Shown here in pieces: positions 1 to 5,233 of a stretch of DNA of 5,233 bases. The position numbers and the translations under genes were made by a program. Position 1 is the first letter of the stretch; each line of letters begins with the position of its first letter. Below the pieces are notes generated by a model. It had not been told where the DNA came from. It worked only from the letters and a program-made list of their open reading frames with translations, and did not search any database. This DNA comes from Blastocatellia bacterium. GTDB taxonomy: Bacteria; Acidobacteriota; Blastocatellia; Pyrinomonadales; Pyrinomonadaceae. The stretch is taken from assembly GCA_003175865.1 (NCBI GenBank), contig PSRF01000058.1:1-5233 (forward strand). The letters are read 5' to 3'.

Positions 1-683
1 GAGCATTTGCCTGGAAAGTTGAAGAACGAGACGACCCTATACAGGCCCCCTTTGCTGCTATCTTGGGATGTGCCGACGCAAGGGTGCCCACTGAAATGGT
101 ATTCGGCAGGGGTCGCAATGAACTGTTTGTGGTTCGTGTTGCCGGGAATGTGCTCGGCCAGGAATGTCTAGGCAGCTTACGTTACGCCGCTAGTCACTTC
201 TCCGAGACGCTCAAGCTTCTGGTCGTGCTGGCACACACTAAATGTGGCGCTGTCAGGGAAGCGGTGGATGTTTATCTCGACCCGTGCCGGTACCTGGAAT
301 TGTCTAGTGACTATTCCGTCCGTTCTATCCTCGACCAGATTCGGGTTGCGGTAGGTCTGGCAGCGATGACCATTGAAGAACGCTATGGTCCGGACATAAT
401 TTGCGAGTTGCAGTGTCGTAGCGCATGGAGAGAAGTTACGGCAGCCCCAAACGCCGCCCGGAATGCGCACTGTCTGAATCAAGAATTCCGCAGCCGATAT
501 CCCGACGTTGGGGTGGTTTTTGGTGTTTACGACCTACTCAGTCGGTACGTCAGCCTACCCCTCTCGCCTTCCAATCGACTCAGCGACGCAGAAAAAGGGT
601 TGTTCGCACCACCGGACAATGCAGAGGATTTCGTCAGCTTGCAAGTCGCATCAGTGCTGGCGAACTTGTCCAGAGTTTGTTAA
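1..683 (+). CDS. Beta-class carbonic anhydrase, 5' end missing
   Basis: Beta-carbonic anhydrases are zinc enzymes that interconvert CO2 and bicarbonate, usually in the cytoplasm. The frame is open to the left edge (first whole codon at base 3, reading AFAWKVEERDD), so the start lies outside the window. The family core is plain: ILGCADARVP carries the CxDxR motif, with a zinc-ligand Cys and the Asp-Arg pair. About 50 residues later LAHTKCGAV carries the HxxC ligands. Near the C-terminus VVFGVYDLLSRYVS matches the late strand motif (usually G-x-x-YDL-x-T/S-G) of the family. All three zinc ligands and the Asp-Arg dyad are present, so the enzyme should be active if its N-terminus is intact. About 226 residues are visible, ending at TAA 681-683. 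The TTG at 63 lies inside the conserved core and is not the start. A hairpin terminator lies about 100 bases downstream. Family call is firm; subclade and physiological role are unknown. Confidence 0.9.
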   Translation, partial: AFAWKVEERDDPIQAPFAAILGCADARVPTEMVFGRGRNELFVVRVAGNVLGQECLGSLRYAASHFSETLKLLVVLAHTKCGAVREAVDVYLDPCRYLELSSDYSVRSILDQIRVAVGLAAMTIEERYGPDIICELQCRSAWREVTAAPNAARNAHCLNQEFRSRYPDVGVVFGVYDLLSRYVSLPLSPSNRLSDAEKGLFAPPDNAEDFVSLQVASVLANLSRVC

Positions 684-783
684 GCAAAGCGGAGCATGCT
701 GCTTAGCCGATCTCAAGGCTTGTGCCAGCAATGGTTCCTGAACTGCTCAATCGATCGATTCGGTCATTGCCGGAGTTTCATAC

Positions 784-814
784 GAGAGGCTCAGTGGTGA
801 GGCTCTCAGTTTTT
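784..814 (+). terminator. Putative intrinsic terminator after the carbonic anhydrase gene
   Basis: A ten-position stem (784-793 with 798-807) consists of GAGAG/CTCTC and CTCA/TGAG separated by one G-G mismatch, with the four-base loop GTGG. It is followed by AG and five Ts (810-814). This is the shape of a Rho-independent terminator. It lies 100 bases after the carbonic anhydrase stop and before the next gene, so it would separate the two transcripts. The mismatch and the short T run keep the call tentative. Confidence 0.5.
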
Positions 815-858
815 GACGGATCACCGAGATTATTCTTGGTAGTCTCCATAAACATTCA

Positions 859-1230
859 ATGCGAATAACTGCCGGCGTCCTGTTATTACTCATGTCGCTC
901 CTCCTAGGAGTCTTGAGTGCAGAAGCTCAACTCATGCCGAAGGGACTAACGCCCAAGGCGGGTACCAACTCGTCTCAACAGTCCGCCACGCCAGCCCGCA
1001 ACACTGTGGCAACGGCTGATACAGCAGCCCACACAACGATCCCTCTTCCTCAAACTGCCAACCGGGCAGAGCAGCTCGACCGTCTGCTGAGGGAGTTCAG
1101 TCATGGATTGACTTCTGATCCAGAGATTCGTGAAGTGCAGCAGAAAACGGAGGTGATCGAGCGCTTACCTGACAGGGCTCCCCTGACTGTTTCATCAGCA
1201 TACAAAACTTCCACAAGTGGTCGGCAATAG
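859..1230 (+). CDS. Small secreted protein of unknown function
   Basis: This 123-residue protein belongs to no family I can name. Residues 1-23 form a clear Sec signal peptide: MRI, then a Leu-rich core (residues 7-19), then SAEA before Gln24, a good signal peptidase I site. There is no lipobox Cys, so the mature product of about 100 residues should be soluble in the periplasm or exported. Residues 31-60 are rich in Ser, Thr, Ala and Gln and probably disordered. Residues 61-65 (IPLPQ) lead into two likely amphipathic helices (about 66-84 and 87-103) with charged residues. The IPLPQ-x-A-x-RAEQLDRLLRE stretch recalls the start of the periplasmic part of some large MscS-type mechanosensitive channels. 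The protein could therefore be a remnant of such a gene, but this rests on memory of the family only. ATG 859 is the only standard start after an in-frame stop at 814-816. No convincing Shine-Dalgarno precedes it. Two adjacent TAG stops end it (1228-1233). Confidence 0.65.
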   Translation: MRITAGVLLLLMSLLLGVLSAEAQLMPKGLTPKAGTNSSQQSATPARNTVATADTAAHTTIPLPQTANRAEQLDRLLREFSHGLTSDPEIREVQQKTEVIERLPDRAPLTVSSAYKTSTSGRQ

Positions 1231-1348
1231 TAGTCGCCTCAGAATAATGGGATTTCATCAGTGTAGATTCTGCAAGAACGTAGGAAGGAGTTGACCACTA
1301 GCTCTATAGGCGGCCCCAGAAAAACAACGCACCTGCTTGAGACTCTCT
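1231..1348. other. Convergent intergenic spacer without clear signals
   Basis: The plus-strand small secreted protein gene and the minus-strand barrel gene converge here. I looked on both strands for a terminator hairpin followed by a T run and for short reading frames, and found none that stands out. A run of five As at 1320-1324 would read as a U tract on the minus strand, but no stable stem precedes it. Confidence 0.5.
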
Positions 1349-2290
1349 CTAGTTTGGCCTGCCTAACCAGGAGTACTGCCATGCAACAGATACGTTGTGG
1401 TAGTTTCCACCATATCGGATGTAGGCCCCATCGTTGTAGCTGAATTTCAGAGATTGGTGCTTACTTACTGGAAGAGAGACGGTGCCGCCAATTCGAGAAT
1501 TTCTTTGCACCGTGCCCGGATTGTCTACACCGTTGACGCGGGTAGTTCCTCCGAACCAAAAGTTCCCGTCCAATGAGAGCCACAGTCTGGGCTTGACGTC
1601 ATAGCTCACATGCCCTTCAAAGGACCCCGTAGGACGCTGCGTTTGTGTGTTGATCCCCGGGAACACCTGGTTGCGCGAGAAGAACTCGTGGTTGGTTGTA
1701 AAGAACCAAACGCCACCATACGTATCTAAGATCCAATGGCCGCGACGTCTGGATAAGCCAATTTCCGGTTTAAGGGCCCATCTGTTGGTACCGTAATTAA
1801 TCAGCTTCGTCGGATCGTATTGGCCGGTCGGAGGCACGACCTTAAGGCTGAAACCAAGAACTGTCTTTTGACGCCATTTCGCGAATTCTCTAACGTCCAT
1901 GGCGGGACCGCCTACCAGGTTCACAGAAAAGCGAAATGCCGCAGACATCAGACCGGAGCGATAGGCATGCGCCTCCGCACCGGTGACTCGTCCAGTGAAA
2001 TTCCCGATTGCGTAAGGCAGGGATGCGGTGAAGTTTGCCGAGCGCCCAAAAAAGTTCAGCGAATGGGTGAGGCTGAGTACGGACATGTTGACGCGTGCGG
2101 TCGAGTCAGTTATTGGAACCTGGCTGTCGAAAATAACGCCCCCATCGAAAAAAGCATAAGTCAGAGTGATCGCATTCGCATGGACAGGAGTAATAACGTA
2201 AGCTCGCGGTGCGAGGTCCTGTGCATGGAGCCAATCTGCAGAGCACAGGACCAGCGCGGCCGGCACCACGAACTTTAGCAAGCAGCGCAT
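1349..2290 (-). CDS. Outer-membrane beta-barrel protein, MetA-like (Phenol_MetA_deg) family
   Basis: The product has 313 residues from ATG 2290. Residues 1-23 are a Sec signal peptide (MRCLLKF, hydrophobic core, then WLHA before Gln24). The rest alternates short hydrophobic and aromatic strands with polar turns, as in an outer-membrane barrel, and ends in aromatic-rich strands (VSVAWQYSW). The family signature is VVPPTGQYD (residues 151-159) followed by NYGTNRWALKPEIG (165-178), which fits the Pfam Phenol_MetA_deg/transporter family. Members are named after a meta-pathway phenol degradation locus, but most have no proven substrate. No catabolic gene sits nearby, so I would not infer phenol metabolism. 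A TTG at 2308 would add six residues (LRFGPH) but has no ribosome binding site. The ATG has GGA six bases upstream and gives a standard signal peptide. The gene lies about 250 bases downstream of the PBP gene on the same strand and probably has its own promoter. Confidence 0.82.
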   Translation of the reverse strand: MRCLLKFVVPAALVLCSADWLHAQDLAPRAYVITPVHANAITLTYAFFDGGVIFDSQVPITDSTARVNMSVLSLTHSLNFFGRSANFTASLPYAIGNFTGRVTGAEAHAYRSGLMSAAFRFSVNLVGGPAMDVREFAKWRQKTVLGFSLKVVPPTGQYDPTKLINYGTNRWALKPEIGLSRRRGHWILDTYGGVWFFTTNHEFFSRNQVFPGINTQTQRPTGSFEGHVSYDVKPRLWLSLDGNFWFGGTTRVNGVDNPGTVQRNSRIGGTVSLPVSKHQSLKFSYNDGAYIRYGGNYHNVSVAWQYSWLGRPN

Positions 2291-2294
2291 GTGA

Positions 2295-2331
2295 GGTCCG
2301 AATCGCAATCAGTTCGGCGTTTTGTCGGACC
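2295..2331 (-). promoter_or_regulatory. Leader hairpin able to mask the ribosome binding site of the barrel gene
   Basis: On the minus strand GGTCCGA (2331-2325) is perfectly complementary to TCGGACC (2301-2295), and the second arm contains the only Shine-Dalgarno-like GGA before ATG 2290. Inside the 23-base loop CCGAA (2317-2313) can instead pair with TTCGG (2302-2298), which overlaps the same arm. The two stems exclude each other. The pairing is seen in the sequence; regulation is inference. Confidence 0.3.
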
Positions 2332-2447
2332 GGCCACTCTCACCATCATTAAGCAGTTGTGAATCCTGGATGTAGGTAGATGCAAAGCCGTGAGCACAGG
2401 CGACAAGCATCGCCGTTCTCTAGACTAGTGGCGAGTAGTATTAACGC

Positions 2448-2475
2448 GAACTGTCAAGACTGACAGACAGTTCCG
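2448..2475. repeat. Inverted repeat GAACTGTC-N10-GACAGTTC, operator-like
   Basis: Two perfect 8-base arms (2448-2455 and 2466-2473) are separated by ten bases, giving a centre-to-centre spacing of 18 bases. The left arm overlaps a minus-strand TTGACA. A nested smaller hairpin, CTGTCA (2451-2456) with TGACAG (2461-2466), is also possible. A direct copy of GACAGTTCCG (2466-2475) recurs at 2523-2532. The layout suits a dimeric regulator site controlling the barrel gene, but no regulator is encoded nearby and the role is inferred. Confidence 0.35.
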
Positions 2476-2494
2476 GCGCTCTGCAGATAGAATC

Positions 2495-2519
2495 ATGATC
2501 TGTGCCGTCGTGAGATCAT
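2495..2519 (-). terminator. Stem-loop downstream of the PBP gene, possible transcript end
   Basis: ATGATCT (2495-2501) and AGATCAT (2513-2519) form a perfect seven-base inverted repeat around an 11-base loop. It begins 24 bases after the PBP stop codon on the minus strand. There is no T run after it, and the stem is AT-rich. It could stabilise the 3' end or assist termination, but it is not a canonical intrinsic terminator. Confidence 0.2.
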
Positions 2520-2543
2520 TAGGACAGTTCCGTTTTGTGATCC

Positions 2544-4835
2544 TCAACGGTTCGACACGTTGAGCGCCTTTTCTGCCGGTGCGCCACCTTGCTGCTTCGT
2601 CGAATCCACAAGGGTGGCCGGTAAAACGCCCTTGATTTCATATCTCAATGCAGGCAACGACGACAGCTCCGTCTCGATCTGCTGGTTGTCAACACGGGTC
2701 GGAACCTCAGGAACGGGTGCGGGAAACGCGAGCCGGTCGCGGCCTCCCAAGGCAGCCTTCATAAACTCCATCCAGATGGGAAGAGCAGTCCTGGCGCCTG
2801 TTTCTCTCTTCCCCAGGGATTTTTTCTCGTCAAATCCGACCCATACGCCGCATGTGATCGAAGGTGAAAAACCCACGAACCACGCATCAGTAAAGTCATT
2901 GGTGGTTCCCGTCTTGCCGGCGAGCGAGTACTTCATGTGGCTGGCTGCGGCGGCGGTTCCATGTGTGACCACCTCTCGAAGCATGGAGGTCATAATGCGT
3001 GCCGTGCGTTCGCTGACGACCTCCTCACCTTCAGGATATTTTTCTTCCAGTATGGAGCCATCGTAGTCGGTCACCTTGCGCAGGTAAGTTGGAACCAGAC
3101 GGATTCCATCATTCGGAAAAGCGCTATAGGCGGAAGTATTGTCCAGTAAAGTCAGATCAACCGCGCCTAGAGCAATGGGGAGATAGGGAGGGATCTGTGC
3201 GCTGATACCGAAACGGCGAACATAGTCGATTACCTGCGTGAGGCCGACCTGCCGAGCTACTTTTAACGCCGGGATATTACGCGACTCGGCCAGAGCGCGG
3301 CGCAACGTGATCGTGCCCTCGAATTTTTCGTCGTAATTATGCGGCGTGTATGGGCCGGAGGCTTTCATAAAAGTGATCGGCGCATCCACGACGGTATCCT
3401 CCGGCATAGCACCTTGGTCGATCGCGGCGGTGTAAACGTACGGCTTGAATGACGAGCCTGCTTGCCGAAAGGCCTGGGTCGCGCGATTGAACTTGGATGC
3501 TTTGAAGTCGCGGCCACCTACCATGGCCTTGATTTCACCCGTCACATTGTCAATGGCTACTAACGCTCCCTGGACGCCCGAATCTTCCTCTAAACTGACA
3601 CGGGCTTGGAAACCCGGACCGAGGGTAAGAACCCGCACATAAACAATGTCCCCGACTGATGGAAGTTGAGATAAGGAGCGCTGTGTCCACAGAACTTCCC
3701 CTGCACCGAGCGACGTCTTGTAGGGCCCCAAGTTGAGAGATGCTGTCGAAGATGAGACCGAGCTCACTACTGCGTGCAGATACGCTCCTGGAGTTATTGT
3801 CTGCCAGTCGGGATGGTTGAAACTCTTAACCGTGGCTCCCATGCCGCGTACATTACTTAGCTGCACGTGCCAGCCGTGCCGCCGTTCATAAGCGGCTAGA
3901 CCATTCAGTACCGCGCGATTGGCCGCCCTCTGCAAGTCCATATTCAGTGTGGTGTAGACTTTGAGCCCGTTTTCATAAACTATCTCGCTGCCATATTTCT
4001 TTTCCAGGTATTGCCGCACGGTCTCTACAAAGTACGGGGCCAGCGAATTAGGATCCGGTTGAACGTGGAGTACGAGCGGTCGCTCCTTGGCGACCTGGGC
4101 CTGTGCAGCACTGACTTTGCCGATCTCCAGCATAGCGTTGATCACGATATTGCGCCGACGTAGTGCAGCCTCTGGATTGCGAATTGGGGAGTAGTTGTTG
4201 GGTGCCTTCGGTAAGCTGGCAAGCAGGGCTGCTTCCTCCAACGTCAGTTCTCTAGCTCGTTTATTGAAATAATATTCAGCACCCGTTTCGAAACCGTAAA
4301 TGCCGTGTCCCAGATAGATCTGGTTTGCGTAGAGTGTGAAGATTTGCTCTTTGCTGAAATGGCGCTCGATTTGAATTGCCAGCAGAATCTCTTGAACCTT
4401 TCGGCGGTAGGTACGGTCGCGGGAGAGGAAAAGGTTGCGTGCCAGTTGCATCGTTAGCGTGGACGCGCCTTGCACGTTAGCCCCTGAGACGACGTCGCGG
4501 TAGGCCGCACCCAAGATTCGCCAAATTGTAACGCCGGTATGCCTTTCGAAATCACGGTCTTCGATCGCGATTACCGCGTTGTACAAAACCGATGGATAGT
4601 CCTCGTACTGCGCGATAACCCGGCGCTGCCTCGCAAACGAACCTATGATTTGTCCTTGGTCGTCAAACAACTCGGTGTTTGCAATGGGCCGATAGTGTTC
4701 GAGGTCACGGACTTGTGGCAGATCGACGGTGTACACCAGAGCTAACCCAACCAATGCTCCTGAGGCGGCTGAAATCAGCACCAGAAGGCTGAAAACACCC
4801 CACCTAGCGATCTCGGCCTCGTCTCGCTTGGGCAC
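2544..4835 (-). CDS. mrcA: Class A penicillin-binding protein, PBP1a type (bifunctional transglycosylase/transpeptidase)
   Basis: Class A PBPs polymerise glycan strands from lipid II and crosslink peptide stems on the outer face of the inner membrane. Numbering is from GTG 4835 (763 residues). A short charged tail (PKRDEAEIAR) precedes one membrane anchor at about 12-36. The GT51 glycosyltransferase follows (about 50-225): IEDRDFERHTG with catalytic Glu92, GASTLTMQLARNLFL, RRKVQE with second Glu149, and YANQIYLGHGIYG. An OB-like linker spans about 317-414. The transpeptidase (about 421-695) has all three active-site motifs: SSFK with Ser461, SRN at 518-520 and KTGT at 641-644. A tail of about 65 residues, with a Pro-rich stretch, ends the protein. 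All catalytic residues are intact and the length is normal. I chose the GTG because GGGAGGT (4851-4845) lies nine bases upstream and the product begins as PBP1a proteins usually do. ATG 4913 would add 26 unremarkable residues; its AGGAG is only two bases away, which is very close. The symbol mrcA (also ponA) is by family. Confidence 0.93.
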   Translation of the reverse strand: MPKRDEAEIARWGVFSLLVLISAASGALVGLALVYTVDLPQVRDLEHYRPIANTELFDDQGQIIGSFARQRRVIAQYEDYPSVLYNAVIAIEDRDFERHTGVTIWRILGAAYRDVVSGANVQGASTLTMQLARNLFLSRDRTYRRKVQEILLAIQIERHFSKEQIFTLYANQIYLGHGIYGFETGAEYYFNKRARELTLEEAALLASLPKAPNNYSPIRNPEAALRRRNIVINAMLEIGKVSAAQAQVAKERPLVLHVQPDPNSLAPYFVETVRQYLEKKYGSEIVYENGLKVYTTLNMDLQRAANRAVLNGLAAYERRHGWHVQLSNVRGMGATVKSFNHPDWQTITPGAYLHAVVSSVSSSTASLNLGPYKTSLGAGEVLWTQRSLSQLPSVGDIVYVRVLTLGPGFQARVSLEEDSGVQGALVAIDNVTGEIKAMVGGRDFKASKFNRATQAFRQAGSSFKPYVYTAAIDQGAMPEDTVVDAPITFMKASGPYTPHNYDEKFEGTITLRRALAESRNIPALKVARQVGLTQVIDYVRRFGISAQIPPYLPIALGAVDLTLLDNTSAYSAFPNDGIRLVPTYLRKVTDYDGSILEEKYPEGEEVVSERTARIMTSMLREVVTHGTAAAASHMKYSLAGKTGTTNDFTDAWFVGFSPSITCGVWVGFDEKKSLGKRETGARTALPIWMEFMKAALGGRDRLAFPAPVPEVPTRVDNQQIETELSSLPALRYEIKGVLPATLVDSTKQQGGAPAEKALNVSNR

Positions 4836-4844
4836 AACAAATCT

Positions 4845-4851
4845 ACCTCCC
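4845..4851 (-). promoter_or_regulatory. Shine-Dalgarno supporting the GTG start of the PBP gene
   Basis: GGGAGGT on the minus strand is a near-perfect anti-16S match with nine bases between it and GTG 4835. It lies inside the reading frame if translation instead begins at ATG 4913, whose own AGGAG (4920-4916) has only two spacer bases. This site is the main reason for preferring the shorter protein. Confidence 0.5.
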
Positions 4852-4971
4852 GGTAACAAGAAGCAGGGTAGCGGGCTGCTTCGATTTCCAGAACTGTCAC
4901 AAATAGCAGGCATTTCTCCTGAACACCCCTGATCGAGGCCGTTGCTGAATACATACGGTCGATACTACTGG

Positions 4972-4985
4972 CACTCTTAACAGTG
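4972..4985. promoter_or_regulatory. Near-palindrome in the divergent control region
   Basis: CACTCTTAACAGTG is a 14-base palindrome (CACT, TTAA core, AGTG) broken only by one C-C pair. It lies between the divergent PBP and DUF4136 genes, where a shared operator could sit. I found no good pair of -35 and -10 boxes around it on either strand, so the regulatory role is a guess. Confidence 0.2.
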
Positions 4986-5007
4986 TCCCTGCGCGGCCTG
5001 ATTCGAT

Positions 5008-5233
5008 ATGAAGGAATGTACCGTTCGATTCCTCACCCGAAGACATAAAGGTAAATCAGTGAGTAGTTCTGTCCAAACTCTACTAGGCATCGCACTGGCG
5101 TTCGTAGGCTCGCTCCAACTTGTGCAAGCTCAAGATGTGAAAGTGGAATACAACAAGGCTGAGAACTTCTCCCGCTTTAGAAGTTATTCTTGGGTGACGA
5201 AGGAATCTTATGCTCGACCCCTCCTCGCGATGG
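5008..5233 (+). CDS. DUF4136 family exported protein, 3' end missing
   Basis: Seventy-five codons are visible before the window ends. The segment after the signal peptide, QDVKVEYNKAENFSRFRSYSWV, matches the start of the DUF4136 domain (typically V-x-x-DYD...ADFS-x-Y-x-TYAW). DUF4136 proteins are small envelope proteins of unknown function, many of them lipoproteins. Here the signal peptide ends LVQA before Gln42 with no lipobox Cys, so this member should be released to the periplasm or anchored otherwise. ATG 5008 gives a long basic n-region (TRRHKGK) but has no ribosome binding site. GTG 5059, in the same frame, has AAAGGT six bases upstream but leaves an uncharged n-region. I report the longer form and regard the start as unsettled. 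The gene diverges from the PBP gene. Domain completeness cannot be judged. Confidence 0.75.
   Translation, partial: MKECTVRFLTRRHKGKSVSSSVQTLLGIALAFVGSLQLVQAQDVKVEYNKAENFSRFRSYSWVTKESYARPLLAM

Larger units (their letters stand above)
2291..2543. other. Intergenic region between the PBP and barrel genes
   Basis: This 253-base spacer has no credible reading frame. It should hold the end of the PBP transcript and the promoter of the barrel gene. It contains three copies of GACAGTTC/GAACTGTC, a stem with ATGATCT arms, and the leader hairpin listed separately. A consensus -35 hexamer TTGACA reads on the minus strand at 2457-2452, but the position 17 bases further on reads TCGCCA, a poor -10, so I do not call a promoter. 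Confidence 0.5.

Noticed and set aside
63..683. TTG at 63 as the true start of the carbonic anhydrase
   Set aside because: The frame is open to the left edge and the upstream residues (APFAAIL before GCADAR) match the family core, so the TTG is internal and the gene is only cut by the window.
177..741. Open frames on both strands over the carbonic anhydrase gene
   Set aside because: They overlap the conserved enzyme in other frames and have no family features.
749..760. Perfect 12-base palindrome AATCGATCGATT
   Set aside because: It is a simple repeat of the GATC/CGAT type without a T run, second copy or paired promoter elements, so nothing ties it to a function.
1820..2278. Plus-strand open frame of 152 codons
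   Set aside because: It lies wholly within the minus-strand barrel gene, its translation has no recognisable domain, and its composition reads like the antisense of a real gene.
2429..2457. Minus-strand promoter built on TTGACA at 2457-2452
   Set aside because: The -35 box is perfect, but the hexamer at the proper distance is TCGCCA and no better -10 lies within 15-19 bases.
2560..3066. Plus-strand open frame of 168 codons
   Set aside because: It is antisense to the transpeptidase end of the PBP gene, whose catalytic motifs prove the minus-strand reading; no domain or ribosome binding site supports it.
1..5233. Mobile element, CRISPR array, tRNA or rRNA
   Set aside because: I saw no transposase or integrase frame, no regularly spaced repeats, and no tRNA- or rRNA-like segments on either strand.

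Overview
The window holds five protein-coding genes, two of them cut by the window edges. The left gene is a beta-class carbonic anhydrase, plus strand, with its 5' end missing. It is followed by a small plus-strand gene for a secreted protein of unknown function. Two minus-strand genes come next: an outer-membrane beta-barrel protein of the MetA-like (Phenol_MetA_deg) family and, upstream of it on the same strand, a class A penicillin-binding protein of the PBP1a type. At the right edge a DUF4136 protein starts on the plus strand, diverging from the PBP gene, and runs out of the window. I see no RNA gene, insertion sequence, CRISPR array or other mobile element.

The organism looks like a Gram-negative bacterium. 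There is an outer-membrane barrel, several Sec-type signal peptides ending in AxA/HA-Q, and a PBP1a with the usual N-terminal anchor. Moderate GC content, the style of the PBP1a, and its company with DUF4136 and MetA-like proteins would suit a soil Acidobacteriota (Terriglobia) genome. That assignment is inference from family resemblance and not proven by the sequence.

Layout: 1-683 carbonic anhydrase (+); 684-858 spacer with a likely intrinsic terminator; 859-1230 secreted small protein (+); 1231-1348 convergent spacer with no clear signal; 1349-2290 outer-membrane protein (-); 2291-2543 spacer with inverted repeats and a leader hairpin; 2544-4835 (or 4913) PBP1a (-); about 95-170 bases of divergent control region; 5008-5233 DUF4136 protein (+, partial).

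Most genes concern the cell envelope: peptidoglycan synthesis, an outer-membrane barrel and two exported proteins. They do not form one tight operon, and I see no evidence of a new defence, toxin or biosynthetic system. The most useful non-coding signals are four copies of the 8-mer GAACTGTC/GACAGTTC near the 5' regions of the two minus-strand genes, and two mutually exclusive hairpins just before the outer-membrane protein start.
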